Source of the DNA: Hydrogenophaga intermedia
GTDB taxonomy: Bacteria > Pseudomonadota > Gammaproteobacteria > Burkholderiales > Burkholderiaceae_C
Assembly: GCF_000723405.1 (NCBI RefSeq)
Contig: NZ_CCAE010000010.1
Location: 61,078 to 125,077 of the forward strand
DNA length: 64,000 bases
Reading direction: 5' to 3'
Shown here piece after piece: positions 46,562-55,271 of this stretch (positions are counted from its first letter, which is position 1; the number at the start of each line of letters is the position of its first letter). The notes beneath the pieces were generated by a model, which made no database searches, was not told the origin of the DNA, and was given only the letters and a program-made list of their open reading frames with translations. The position numbers were made by a program, and so were the translations under genes.

Positions 46562-47815
46562 ATGCAGGTTGAACTGATCGAGCCAGAAGTGGCGCCGGGT
46601 AGTGAGGCGACCGGGTCGGACCTGGTCACTCTGCCCCCGCCCAAGCGCGCCGCCCTCGCGCTCAACACCGAGAAGACCGAGGCCGCGCTGCGCGGGGCCG
46701 TGGAGAAGCACAAGGGCATCACCGAGATCAAGGACAAGGCCGGGCGCGACCAGTGCCACGGCGCGGCCATGGAGTTGATGCGCCTGCGCACGGGCGTCGG
46801 CGGCCGAGCTGACGAGGTCCGGGCCGACGCCAAGCTGTTCAACGCCGCAGTGCTGGCCGAAGAGAAGCGCCTGGTGGCCATCGTTGAGCCCGAGGAAAAG
46901 CGCCTCAAGACGCTGCGCGATGCCTGGGACAAGGCCGAGCAGGAGCGCAAGGCAGAAGCGGCGCGCCTGGAGGGCCTGCGCAAGGCCGCCATTGCCGCGC
47001 GAATCGGCGAAGTCAACGAGTTCCGCAACCTGGCGAAGCAGAGCCGCACCAGCACCATGGTGCAGAGCCTCATCGACAAGCTGACGGCGCTGTGGGACGG
47101 CTACGACGTCAAGGCGCGGTTCGAGGAATTCGCCGACGACGCGGGCGTGGCCTACCGCATCACCCTGCAGCACATGCAGGCCACGCTCAAGGAGAAAGCC
47201 GACGCGGAGGCCGAGGCCGAACGCCAGCGCCTGGAGCGCGAGCGCCTGGCCGAGGAGCGGCGCCAGCAGGAGGCCGCTGCCGCGAAGCTGCAGGCCGAGC
47301 GCGAGGCCTTCGAGCGCGAGCGTAAGGCGTTTCTGGAGCAGGCACAGCAGCACTACGCGCCTGCGCCTGCCGAGCCGGCCGCCGTGGAAAGCATGGTGGA
47401 CCTGAGCGAGCCCGAGGTAATTGGCGTGGATCTCGCCTCGGGCCCGGACATCAGCACCCCCACGGTGGAGGCGAAGAGCGAGGTGACTCGCGGCCACTTC
47501 TACGGCAGTGGACGTCGGAGCGCGCCCCGCGAGTCCGTGCCCGATCCCTTCGCAACCGAAACGCCTCCCGCCCCGGCGCCGCAGCCACCAGCGGCGCAGG
47601 ACGACGTGGTTGACGCCGAGGTGTCCGCTGGCTTCGACGCCGCCATGTCGGCGCCGCTGCCCGAGCGCAACCAGCCCGCCACCGACGCGCCCCCGGCCGA
47701 GTCCATCGTGAAGGTCATCGCGGAGGCCTACGGCGTGCCGCGCTCTACCGCCATCGACTGGCTGGTGATCCGCGCCGACGACATCTTCAACCTCGACGAC
47801 GGGGAGGCCGCTTGA
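46562..47815 (+). CDS. Coiled-coil protein upstream of RecT, 417 aa
   Basis: Residues ~25-270 are helical with a strong coiled coil (DAEAEAERQRLERERLAEERRQQEAAAAKLQAEREAFERER). A Pro/Ala-rich linker follows, then a C-terminal helical domain (ESIVKVIAEAYGVPRSTAIDWLVIRADDIF). Proteins of this kind precede RecT/exonuclease genes in many phages and probably organise recombination. The ribosome site is AAGGAA. Confidence 0.7.
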   Translation: MQVELIEPEVAPGSEATGSDLVTLPPPKRAALALNTEKTEAALRGAVEKHKGITEIKDKAGRDQCHGAAMELMRLRTGVGGRADEVRADAKLFNAAVLAEEKRLVAIVEPEEKRLKTLRDAWDKAEQERKAEAARLEGLRKAAIAARIGEVNEFRNLAKQSRTSTMVQSLIDKLTALWDGYDVKARFEEFADDAGVAYRITLQHMQATLKEKADAEAEAERQRLERERLAEERRQQEAAAAKLQAEREAFERERKAFLEQAQQHYAPAPAEPAAVESMVDLSEPEVIGVDLASGPDISTPTVEAKSEVTRGHFYGSGRRSAPRESVPDPFATETPPAPAPQPPAAQDDVVDAEVSAGFDAAMSAPLPERNQPATDAPPAESIVKVIAEAYGVPRSTAIDWLVIRADDIFNLDDGEAA

Positions 47816-48042
47816 GCCAGCCCGAACTCACCACCCGCGAGGTGTACGCGCGCCACACCGGCGTCGCTGGCGGCAGCTACGTCCAGGCGCACCTCGTCTG
47901 GGACGCCGACAAGTTCTTCGCCGCCCGCGCGCGAGACGCCGAGAACATGAACTCGCACCAGGCGAAGGGCGACCCGCGCCTGGCCAAGTGCGAGCAGATC
48001 ACCCACGACCAGTACCTCACCGAACGAAAGGCTCGCACGTGA
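47812..48042 (+). CDS. Phage protein, 76 aa, TTG start
   Basis: TTG 47812 overlaps the upstream stop (TTGA), with GGGGAGG upstream. The protein reads SQPELTTREVYARHTGVAGGSYVQAHLVWDADKFFAARARDAE. It sits between the coiled-coil gene and RecT. The function is unknown. Confidence 0.6.
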   Translation: MSQPELTTREVYARHTGVAGGSYVQAHLVWDADKFFAARARDAENMNSHQAKGDPRLAKCEQITHDQYLTERKART

Positions 48043-49175
48043 ACCACACCCAGACCGAAGCCGGCGCCCTGGCGACCGCCGAGCATTTTTCGCCACCACC
48101 CGTGCCCAGCACGGTCATCAGCAGCAGCGCCTTGGTGTTGGACAACGCCAGCATGGACAAGATGCTGCGCGTGGCCGAGGTGATGGCCAGCGGGCGCAGC
48201 ACGATTCCCAAGCATCTGCAGGGCAACGTGGGCGACTGCATGGCCGTCGTCATGCAGGCCGTGCAGTGGAACATGAACCCCTACGCCGTGGCGCAGAAGA
48301 CCCATCTGGTCAACGGCACGCTGGGCTACGAAGCGCAGTTGGTGGCCGCAGTCATCAACAACAGCCCGCTCGTGCGCGACCGCTTCAACTTCGAGTGGTT
48401 CGGCGACTGGACGAAGGTGATCGGCCGCTTCGTGGAGAAGGAGAGCAAGCGCAACCCGGGCGAGAAGTACCGCGCCCCTGGTTGGGTTCTCGCCGACGAG
48501 AAGGGCCTGGGCGTGAAAGTCTGGGCGACCATCAAGGGCGAGCCCGCGCCTCGCGTGTTGGAACTCCTGCTGAGCCAGGCCGGCGTGCGCAACTCCACGC
48601 TCTGGGCCGACGACCCGAAGCAACAACTGGCCTACCTCGCGCAGAAGCGCTGGGCGCGGTTGCATGCTCCGGACGTCATCCTGGGCGTCTACACCCCTGA
48701 CGAGCTGCAGGAATCGGTTCCGCGCGACATGGGCCCAGCCGAGGTGGTGAGCGAGTGGCACCCCGACCTGCGGGCCCAGGCCGAGGAAGCTGCTGCCAAG
48801 GGCGCTGCCGCCTACGGCGCCTTCTGGAAGTTGCTGCCGCGCGAGTTGCAGCAGAAGCTCGCGAAGACCCCCGAGCACGACCGCTTCAAGGACCAGGCCC
48901 AGGCGGCGGACCGTGAGCGCACCGTGGACTCGCCGGCACCTGCCCCCGCGCCGGCGCCCGCCGCGGCCACCACCACCAACACCAGCACCGGCGAGATCAC
49001 CACGACCTTCGCCGAGGTCGAGGCCAAGCTGCGCGCCGCGCGCACCGTGGACGCGCTCGCCGTCGCCCTCGATTGGTCGAACGCCCTCGCCCCCGAGGAG
49101 CAGCACCGCGCGGGCGAACTGCTGGACCTGCACGACCAACTCAAGGCCGCCATGCAGAAGGGTGGTGCCAAATGA
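48039..49175 (+). CDS. recT: RecT-family single-strand annealing protein
   Basis: A GTG start (GTGA overlap) gives 378 aa. The core QGNVGDCMAVVMQAVQWNMNPYAVAQKTHLVNGTLGYEAQLVAAVIN (residues ~63-110) is the RecT signature, followed by an Ala/Pro linker and a short C-terminal domain. It anneals complementary strands and partners the YqaJ exonuclease directly downstream (ATGA overlap). The N-terminal ~45 residues are variable. Confidence 0.9.
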   Translation: MNHTQTEAGALATAEHFSPPPVPSTVISSSALVLDNASMDKMLRVAEVMASGRSTIPKHLQGNVGDCMAVVMQAVQWNMNPYAVAQKTHLVNGTLGYEAQLVAAVINNSPLVRDRFNFEWFGDWTKVIGRFVEKESKRNPGEKYRAPGWVLADEKGLGVKVWATIKGEPAPRVLELLLSQAGVRNSTLWADDPKQQLAYLAQKRWARLHAPDVILGVYTPDELQESVPRDMGPAEVVSEWHPDLRAQAEEAAAKGAAAYGAFWKLLPRELQQKLAKTPEHDRFKDQAQAADRERTVDSPAPAPAPAPAAATTTNTSTGEITTTFAEVEAKLRAARTVDALAVALDWSNALAPEEQHRAGELLDLHDQLKAAMQKGGAK

Positions 49176-49972
49176 GGATCATCGAGTGCGACCAGGGCAG
49201 CCCCGAGTGGCTGCAGGCCCGGGCCGGCGTCATCACCGCCAGCATGTTCCGCGTCGCACGCTCGCGCGTGGGCGGGCTCACGCCACAGCAGCAGAAGCTG
49301 GTGGACGCCATCCGCAACGACGGACTGGACATCAAGGCCGCCGCCGAGGTCGCGGGCTACAAATCCAAGCCCACCATGAGCGAGACGCTGGAGCGGGCCA
49401 TCATGGGCCTGCCCGTGGGCGATTGGTCCGACCCCGCCAAGAACTACGCCTTCCGCGTCGCGATCGAGCGCATCGCCGGCAAGCCCCTGGACGACGGCTA
49501 CGAAACCTACGCCATGCGGCGCGGCCACGAACTCGAACCCGCCGCGCGTGCTGAGCACGAGGCGCAGGCCGGCGTGATCGTCTGGCGCGCCGGCATCGTG
49601 CTCACCGACGACGGTGCCTTCGGTGCCAGCGCGGACGGCCTCATCGGGCAGGAAGAAGGCTCGGAATACAAGTGCCTGATCTCGCCCGACAGCCTGCGAC
49701 CCGTGCTGTTCGACGAGGACATCAGCACCTACATCGACCAAGTGCAGGGCTGCATGTGGATCACCGGCCGCAAGCGCTGGCACTTCTGCATGTACTGCCC
49801 CGCGCTGGAGCCGGTCGGCCGCCAGCTCTTCTGGCGCGTGATCGAGCGCAATGACGAGTTCATCGAGGCGCTGGAGGCGGACCTGATCGCCTTCAAGGCG
49901 CTGGTCGACGACTACGAGCACTTCCTGCGTAACAACCCCGCGAACGCCGGCCTGCTGTTGCAGGCGGCCTGA
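49172..49972 (+). CDS. YqaJ-family recombination exonuclease
   Basis: The 266-aa protein opens MRIIECDQGSPEWLQARAGVITASMF, the YqaJ/lambda-exo start with QGSxEWxxxRxGxxTAS. Catalytic parts are GAFGASADGLIGQEEGSEYKC (metal Asp and ExK) and IDQVQGCMWITGRKRWHF. It resects double-strand ends for RecT annealing. An insertion (DIKAAAEVAGYKSKP) near 55-70 enlarges the N-terminal part. Confidence 0.9.
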   Translation: MRIIECDQGSPEWLQARAGVITASMFRVARSRVGGLTPQQQKLVDAIRNDGLDIKAAAEVAGYKSKPTMSETLERAIMGLPVGDWSDPAKNYAFRVAIERIAGKPLDDGYETYAMRRGHELEPAARAEHEAQAGVIVWRAGIVLTDDGAFGASADGLIGQEEGSEYKCLISPDSLRPVLFDEDISTYIDQVQGCMWITGRKRWHFCMYCPALEPVGRQLFWRVIERNDEFIEALEADLIAFKALVDDYEHFLRNNPANAGLLLQAA

Positions 49973-50082
49973 CCAGTTTCCCCCGGGCATCAACAGCCAG
50001 CGCGCCGCGAGGTTTTCCTCCCTGACCAAACGCCTTGCGCGCTGGTGCCCGGCATTTCCTTTCACCACCACCAGGAGCTTTC

Positions 50083-50388
50083 ATGCAGAAGTCCTCAGCC
50101 TCGCGCGCCGCGATGCTCGTCGCCGTTGGTCTGACCGCCATGGCCGGCTCCGGCCTCGGCGGTTTCGCTATCCCCGCCGGTCCCTCCGTCACCGAACGCC
50201 AGAACGCTCAGCAGCCGACCGAGCGCGCGCCGGTCAAGCACACCGACGCCAAGGCCGCGCGCCTGGGCACCGGCTACGTGCGCCAGTGGCGCGCGCCGCG
50301 CGGCAAGCCCTACGCCGCCTCGGTGCGTCAGCACCAGCGCCACGCCCTCAAGGCCCGCAACCGCCGGCGCCACCGCGCGCGCGCCTGA
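50083..50388 (+). CDS. Signal-peptide-like basic protein, 101 aa
   Basis: The hydrophobic N-terminus (AAMLVAVGLTAMAGSGLGGF) resembles a signal or membrane anchor. The rest is very basic and ends in Arg/His-rich sequence (KARNRRRHRARA). The ribosome site is AGGAG. Periplasmic or nucleic-acid-binding use is possible; not recognised. It is followed by a terminator. Confidence 0.55.
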   Translation: MQKSSASRAAMLVAVGLTAMAGSGLGGFAIPAGPSVTERQNAQQPTERAPVKHTDAKAARLGTGYVRQWRAPRGKPYAASVRQHQRHALKARNRRRHRARA

Positions 50389-50394
50389 TTTCGT

Positions 50395-50450
50395 GCGGCC
50401 CTGGCACTTCCGCTCCCAGCCAAAACACCCCGCCAGGGCCGCCTTTTTTT
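50395..50450 (+). terminator. Rho-independent terminator inside the early operon
   Basis: GCGGCCCTGGC (50395-50405) pairs fully with GCCAGGGCCGC (50432-50442) over a 26-nt loop and is followed by a run of seven T. Genes beyond need read-through, antitermination or another promoter. Confidence 0.7.
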
Positions 50451-50481
50451 CCGTCCCGCAACCCCCAACCAGGAGCATTAC

Positions 50482-51282
50482 GTGAGCACCGAAGCACCCC
50501 AGCGGCCCGACACCAGCAGCGCCGCCACCAACGTCCCCGAGCTGTTCGCCGAGATCGAAGCCGGCATGTTCGACCGCGCCCTCTCCACCGCCCTGTCGCA
50601 GGTCGCTGGCGGCGTGACCACGCACGAGAAGAAGGGCAAGGTCACGCTCGAGCTCAACTTCGAGCACATCAAGGGCACGAGCCAGGTGCGCGTCGCCCAC
50701 ACGATCAAGTACAGCAAGCCCACCCGCGTCGGCAAGTCCAGCGAGGAAATGGCCGGTGCTGTCGTCCTGCACGTCGGCCGCTTCGGCCGCCTGACCATCG
50801 GCCAGCCCTCGCTGTTCGACGAGTCCCGCCAGCAGCAGGCCATGGTGGAGTTCTTCGAGGACTGGATCGACTACTGCAAGTTCATGAGCGAGGAATACCT
50901 CGCCCTCGATCCGCGCCACGCCATTGCCGCACTGCGACACCTCACGATCGAGACGGCCCGCAAAGCCGAGAGCAAGGTCGGCAACCTCAGCGCCGAAGCC
51001 AGCGCGTTCGAGCGCGTGAAAGCCGACTCGCCCGACATGATCCCGGTCTTCATCGAGTTCACGACCGTGCCGTACCTGCACCTGCAATCGCACACCTTCA
51101 AGCTGCGCCTGGCGATCCATACGCCGAACGACAAGGCGCCGCAGATCGGGCTGCAGATCCGCAACCTCGAAGAGAAGAAGCAGGAAATGGCGGAAGAGTT
51201 CGTCGAGCTGGCGCGCTCCTGCCTGCGCTTCGAAGCCCCTCAACTGCCGGTGATGGTCGGCTCCTACGCCCGCGCCAGCTAA
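50482..51282 (+). CDS. Phage protein, 266 aa (DUF2303-like)
   Basis: A GTG start follows AGGAGC. The protein starts STEAPQRPDTSSAATNVPELFAEIEAGMFDRALSTALSQV and has SHTFKLRLAIHTPNDKAPQIGLQIRNLEEKKQEMAEEFVE near 205-245. It resembles phage DUF2303 proteins in size and in place after recombination genes, but this is by eye. The function is unknown. Confidence 0.6.
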   Translation: MSTEAPQRPDTSSAATNVPELFAEIEAGMFDRALSTALSQVAGGVTTHEKKGKVTLELNFEHIKGTSQVRVAHTIKYSKPTRVGKSSEEMAGAVVLHVGRFGRLTIGQPSLFDESRQQQAMVEFFEDWIDYCKFMSEEYLALDPRHAIAALRHLTIETARKAESKVGNLSAEASAFERVKADSPDMIPVFIEFTTVPYLHLQSHTFKLRLAIHTPNDKAPQIGLQIRNLEEKKQEMAEEFVELARSCLRFEAPQLPVMVGSYARAS

Positions 51283-51337
51283 CTCGCATGCTGGCGCCAC
51301 AGTGCGCCAGCTCGTCGCCCACAAGGAGAACCGCCGA

Positions 51338-51550
51338 ATGGCAACCAACACCCGACCCTACGTGGTCACCGACAAGACCTCGGGCACGAAGCGCCTGGTG
51401 CGCGCGACCAGCCAGGCCACGGCCCGCAGTCACGTGGCGCGCGACCGCTTCGCCGTCGAGGCCGCCAGCGCCAACGACGTGCTCGACCTGATCGCCACGG
51501 GCGTGAAAGCCGAGGACGCAGCGGCCGAGCCCCAGGAGGCCCAGCAATGA
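51338..51550 (+). CDS. Small phage protein, 70 aa
   Basis: ATG 51338 (MATNTRPYVVTDKTSGTKRLVRATSQ) has AAGGAG upstream. The protein reads RATSQATARSHVARDRFAVEAASANDVLDLIATG and has an acidic tail. It is ATGA-coupled to the next gene. The function is unknown. Confidence 0.6.
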   Translation: MATNTRPYVVTDKTSGTKRLVRATSQATARSHVARDRFAVEAASANDVLDLIATGVKAEDAAAEPQEAQQ

Positions 51551-52080
51551 GCGCCGCCGACAAGATCCGCACCCCTGGTGGCATGGCCTTCCCCATGCCG
51601 GCCGGCACCTTGGAAGTCATCGTCGACGCCATCCGCGAGGAGGTCACCGACGAGGCGAAGGCCAAGGAGATCATCGACATGGTGATGGCGTCCACGGTGG
51701 GCATGACCTTGCGGGACTGCTTCGCCGCCCATGCGCCGGCCGAGCCCCCGGGGTGGTTCTCGATCAGCGACAAGCTGGAGCCACCGCCCTCCGTCCAAGT
51801 GCCGAGCGTCATGGAGGCCTTGAAGGCGTCGCCGGGGTTCAACGACCTGAGCGAAGAGCAGAAGGATGTGGCCGTCAACTGCGTGGCCGAAGGCGAGGAC
51901 CATCCGGACGAGCTGGAGGCCATCGTGGCGTTCGCCAACGACATGCGCGAAGCGGCGATGAAGGCGAGCAAGGAAGCGGAGGCGATTGCCGCAACGGTGG
52001 ACATCGAGAACGAAGCCCGCCGCTACTTCGCCTGGCGCTGGCACTACGCCACGAAGATGATCGAAGCGCGGGGGGCCTGA
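51547..52080 (+). CDS. Phage protein, 177 aa, unknown
   Basis: The acidic helical protein starts MSAADKIRTPGGMAFPMPAGTLEVIVDAIREEV and ends YFAWRWHYATKMIEARGA. It overlaps the SSB gene (TGATG), so it may act in replication. No family was recognised. Confidence 0.6.
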   Translation: MSAADKIRTPGGMAFPMPAGTLEVIVDAIREEVTDEAKAKEIIDMVMASTVGMTLRDCFAAHAPAEPPGWFSISDKLEPPPSVQVPSVMEALKASPGFNDLSEEQKDVAVNCVAEGEDHPDELEAIVAFANDMREAAMKASKEAEAIAATVDIENEARRYFAWRWHYATKMIEARGA

Positions 52081-52529
52081 TGTCGGTGGTCATGAGCGGC
52101 TTGTTCCGCATCACCCGCGACGTGGAGCTTCGGCACACGACCGAGGGCACGCCCATCATCACGCTGGGCATGGCCTACAGCTACGGCTCGAAGCGCGACG
52201 ACCGCGGCTACCTGCCCACCCAGTTCATCGACGGCGCCATTTGGGGCGAGCGCGCGCGTGCTCTCCGCGAGCACCTGGTCAAGGGGCAGCGCCTGTTCCT
52301 CACGCTCACCGACGTGCACACGGAGAGCTACCCATCCAGGGGCGACGGCGCGCCGAAGACCAAGTTGGTGGGGCGCATCGACCAGCTCGCGTTCGTCGAC
52401 CGAGTCCAGTCCGACGGCGAGCAAGGCCGCGCACCCGCGCCGGCGCCTGCCCCTCGCCAAGCCGCGAGGCCAGCTCCCGCGGCAAGCGGTGCCGGCTTCG
52501 ACGACATGGACAGCGAAATCCCCTTCTAG
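52080..52529 (+). CDS. ssb: Phage single-stranded DNA-binding protein (SSB)
   Basis: The 149-aa protein has an OB-fold start (MSGLFRITRDVELRHTTEGTPIITLGMAY, then FIDGAIWGERARALREHLVKGQRLFLTLTDVHTE). It ends in the acidic SSB tip DDMDSEIPF after an Ala/Pro linker. The tail normally recruits replication and repair enzymes. ATG 52080 is coupled to the upstream stop. Confidence 0.8.
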   Translation: MSVVMSGLFRITRDVELRHTTEGTPIITLGMAYSYGSKRDDRGYLPTQFIDGAIWGERARALREHLVKGQRLFLTLTDVHTESYPSRGDGAPKTKLVGRIDQLAFVDRVQSDGEQGRAPAPAPAPRQAARPAPAASGAGFDDMDSEIPF

Positions 52530-52539
52530 ACCCAACACC

Positions 52540-52827
52540 ATGAACATGCAAGCCAGTCCCAACGAGGGCCACGAATACGCAGGCTCACCCACCGAGGTCG
52601 GTGCGCAGATCGTCGCCGACAGCCTGGGCAGCGCGATCGAGGCCGCCAACGCGGGCGGCGCGAGCCCCCAGCAGGTCGCACAGATGCTCGCCGGCGCCAT
52701 CGCCGCAGTGGCGGGCATGGTGGCCACCAACTACGGCGCCGACGCCGCGATCGACATGCTCAAGGGCACCGTCGAGAACATCGAGAACAACCGCGCCGCG
52801 TTCGCGCCGGCGCCACAACTCAACTGA
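52540..52827 (+). CDS. Phage protein, 95 aa, unknown
   Basis: MNMQASPNEGHEYAGSPTEVGAQIVADSLGSAIEAANAGGASPQQVAQMLAGAIAAVAGMVATNYG suggests two Ala-rich helices (possibly membrane associated). The start ATG 52540 lacks a clear ribosome site. The function is unknown. Confidence 0.55.
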   Translation: MNMQASPNEGHEYAGSPTEVGAQIVADSLGSAIEAANAGGASPQQVAQMLAGAIAAVAGMVATNYGADAAIDMLKGTVENIENNRAAFAPAPQLN

Positions 52828-52833
52828 GGCACC

Positions 52834-53226
52834 ATGACTACCGCCCACATCGCCGCCATGCTGATGGACGCCCTTCGCAATGCCAAGGGCGAGGACGAGA
52901 TCCAGCGCGTGCTCCAGCAGGCCAAGGACGCCGGCCTGGCCACTGCCACCTACGAGTTCAACGGCGAGGCCTTCGACATCGGCACGCAGCTCGTCCAGCA
53001 AACCGTTTTTCGCATGCTCCCGGGCATGTTGAAGTTGATCAGGCCCGAGGATCACGAGGCCCTGATCGCTGGCGTGTTGAGCGGCATTGCCACCATCAGC
53101 ACCGGCGTCATGGGCATCGCCAAGACATCCGAACTGCTGGCTCAGACCTCGGTGTTCACGCTCGAACTGGAGGCGGACATTCCCCCGGGCGTAGCCGCCG
53201 AACTCGGCCTTTCCCCGGCGCACTGA
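52834..53226 (+). CDS. Phage protein, 130 aa, unknown
   Basis: The helical protein starts MTTAHIAAMLMDALRNAKGEDEIQRVLQQAKDAGLATATYEFNGEAF. Its C-terminal half is moderately hydrophobic (ALIAGVLSGIATISTGVMGIAKTSELL). It runs in the same order as its 95-aa neighbour. The function is unknown. Confidence 0.6.
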   Translation: MTTAHIAAMLMDALRNAKGEDEIQRVLQQAKDAGLATATYEFNGEAFDIGTQLVQQTVFRMLPGMLKLIRPEDHEALIAGVLSGIATISTGVMGIAKTSELLAQTSVFTLELEADIPPGVAAELGLSPAH

Positions 53227-53228
53227 CC

Positions 53229-53756
53229 ATGAACAAAGCCCGCTTCCAAGCCTTGATTTCCGGCATGACCAGCGTTGCACAGAAGGTCTACGAGGGCGTG
53301 CCCGCAGCCGACTTCTGGACCATCCACCAGATCGTGAGCGAGTGCGGCCGCCTCGGTCGCGCGGTGCAGTACGACGTGGCGCAGGGGTGCCTGGCCAAGC
53401 TGCACGACGCCGGCCTGGTCATGAGGAACGAGCACCAGCAGTTCAAGCGCACGCCCGTGCGCGAGCACCGCCAGGTGGCCAACCAGGTGGAGCAGAAGCC
53501 CACCACCATGGCGTCCGCACTCGTGCTGGCGGGCATTGGCACGGCCGCCGACAAGGAGCCCGACGAGGCCCCGCTCGACCGGCTGGCCACACTGGCCGCC
53601 CGGGCCCGCGCCATGTCCAACGACCTGCGCGGCCTGGCCGAGGACATGGAGAACGCGGCACTCGCGGCCGAGGAGCACATCCAGCGCTCGCAGGCCGAGC
53701 TGCAGGAGTTCAACGCCCTCAAGGCCATCCTGCACAAGACGCTCAAGGTGGCGTGA
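53229..53756 (+). CDS. Winged-helix-like regulator candidate, 175 aa
   Basis: MTSVAQKVYEGVPAADFWTIHQIVSECGRLGRAVQYDVAQGCLAKLHDAGLVMRNEHQQFKRTPV reads as a winged helix (residues ~13-75). A helical C-terminus follows (DLRGLAEDMENAALAAEEHIQRSQAELQEF). It is near the excision/integration genes. DNA binding is inferred. Confidence 0.6.
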   Translation: MNKARFQALISGMTSVAQKVYEGVPAADFWTIHQIVSECGRLGRAVQYDVAQGCLAKLHDAGLVMRNEHQQFKRTPVREHRQVANQVEQKPTTMASALVLAGIGTAADKEPDEAPLDRLATLAARARAMSNDLRGLAEDMENAALAAEEHIQRSQAELQEFNALKAILHKTLKVA

Positions 53757-53760
53757 CGCC

Positions 53761-54045
53761 ATGTTCCTCACCGACGACGAACTCGCCGAGCTGACCGGGC
53801 GCAAGCAGCGCGCGCGTCAGGTGGCCGCGCTGCGCGCCCAGGGCGTGCCCTTCGTCATCAACGCACAAGGTCGGCCAGTGGTGGCACGATCGTTCTTCGA
53901 TGGGCGCCCAGGATCGGCGGCCGCGGCACAGCCGGCAACCCCCTGGCGCTCCAACAAACTCACCCAGCCAGGATCGCGGGGGCGCCATGGGTCGAAAACC
54001 GACCGTCAATCTCAACCTGCCGGAAGGCATGCGCGCGCGGCGTAG
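53761..54045 (+). CDS. DUF4224 protein, likely integration/excision accessory
   Basis: The start MFLTDDELAELTGRKQRARQVAALRAQGVPFVINAQGRPVVAR is the DUF4224 motif found directly upstream of phage integrases. Its compact HTH is thought to act in excision control. The frame runs 59 nt into the integrase gene. The C-terminal tail is low complexity. Confidence 0.75.
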   Translation: MFLTDDELAELTGRKQRARQVAALRAQGVPFVINAQGRPVVARSFFDGRPGSAAAAQPATPWRSNKLTQPGSRGRHGSKTDRQSQPAGRHARAA

Positions 54046-55153
54046 GCCGAACGGGCGCACCTACTACTACCTCGACACCGGCGAGCGGCGACCGCGGCGG
54101 GAGATCCCGCTGGGCACCGACTATCCCGAGGCTGTGCGGCGCTGGGCCGAGCTCACGGTCACCGGCACCGCGCCCCCCGTCACCTTCAAGGAGGTGTCCG
54201 ACCGCTACGTGCGCGAGGCCCTGCCGCTCAAGGCGCCGCGCACGCGCGAGGACAACCTCGAGGAGCTGGTCTGGCTGCTGGCCTTCTTCAACGACCCGCC
54301 GGTGCCGATCGAAGCCATCGAGCCCCAGCACGTGCGCCAGTACCTCGACTGGCGCGTGCAGGCCTCGCGCGCGGCCGCACAGGAGCGCAACGCCGAGCGA
54401 GTGGCCGCCGGCAAGAAGCCGCTGGAGATCAAGCCCAACCTCGGCCACGTGCGCGCCAACCGCGAGAAGGCGCTGCTGTCCCACATCTGGAACTGGGCGC
54501 GCGAGCGCGGGGTCACGAGCCTGGAGAACCCCTGCCGCGGCGTGAAGGGCTACACCGAGGAGGGGCGCGACGAATACGTCGAGGACGCGGTCTACAAGGC
54601 CGTCTACGCCGTCGCCAGCCAGGGGCTGCAGGACGCTCTCGACCTCGCCTATCTGGCTGGCCAGCGCCCGGCCGACACCCTGCGCTACAACGAGACGGAC
54701 CTGCGCGACCACCTGCTGCACGTCGACCAGGGCAAGACCAAGGCCAAGCTGCGGGTTCGCACCACGGACGCCGCTGGCCAGCCCAACGAACTCGGGCGCA
54801 AGATTGCCGAGATCCTGGCACGCAAGCGCCAGCGCGCGGCCGCAGCGGCTGCTGCGGGGCGTAAGGTCAAGGTGGCGGACCTGGCGCTCGTGTGCGGGGC
54901 CAACGGCCTGCGCATGACCGAGTCGGCGCTCGACAACGCCTTCGACCGAGCCCGGGCCCTGGCGATCCGAAAGCACCCCGAGCTGGCCGCGCAGATCAAG
55001 GCCTTCCAGTTCCGCGACCTGCGCGCCAAGGCCGGTACCGACAAGAACGACGCCGACGGCCTGCAAGCCGCCCAGCGCCTGCTCGGGCACGCGTCATCGA
55101 AGATGACCGAGCACTACGTCCGCAAGGGCAACATCGTCACGCCGACCCGCTAA
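53987..55153 (+). CDS. int: Tyrosine-type phage integrase
   Basis: ATG 53987 (MGRKPTVNLNLPEGMRARRRPNGRTYYYLD) gives 388 aa. An N-terminal arm-binding part is followed by a SAM-like domain (66-175) and the catalytic domain. Catalytic residues: R227 (AGQRPADTLR), Lys near 250-252, FRDLR (342-346, with Arg instead of His at the first box-II place), H368 (LLGHASSKM) and Tyr377 (TEHYVRK). It is next to the tRNA-Asn fragment, its presumed attachment site, and performs integration and excision. Confidence 0.9.
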   Translation: MGRKPTVNLNLPEGMRARRRPNGRTYYYLDTGERRPRREIPLGTDYPEAVRRWAELTVTGTAPPVTFKEVSDRYVREALPLKAPRTREDNLEELVWLLAFFNDPPVPIEAIEPQHVRQYLDWRVQASRAAAQERNAERVAAGKKPLEIKPNLGHVRANREKALLSHIWNWARERGVTSLENPCRGVKGYTEEGRDEYVEDAVYKAVYAVASQGLQDALDLAYLAGQRPADTLRYNETDLRDHLLHVDQGKTKAKLRVRTTDAAGQPNELGRKIAEILARKRQRAAAAAAAGRKVKVADLALVCGANGLRMTESALDNAFDRARALAIRKHPELAAQIKAFQFRDLRAKAGTDKNDADGLQAAQRLLGHASSKMTEHYVRKGNIVTPTR

Positions 55154-55204
55154 TTCATTTCCGCAAAACTCAATTGAAATTGGCGCCGCAGAGGGGATAA
55201 TTTC

Positions 55205-55220
55205 CATCCGGATGCGGATA
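55205..55220. promoter_or_regulatory. Operator-like dyad between int and attR
   Basis: CATCCGGATGCGGATA, one mismatch from the operator consensus, in the gap after int. Flanking TTTCCGCAAA (55165-55174) and TTTGCGGAA (55221-55229) are inverted and could be integrase arm sites. Confidence 0.5.
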
Positions 55221-55271
55221 TTTGCGGAACGGAATTTGAGATAAGATATTGATTTGATTGTCTTTGTGCCC

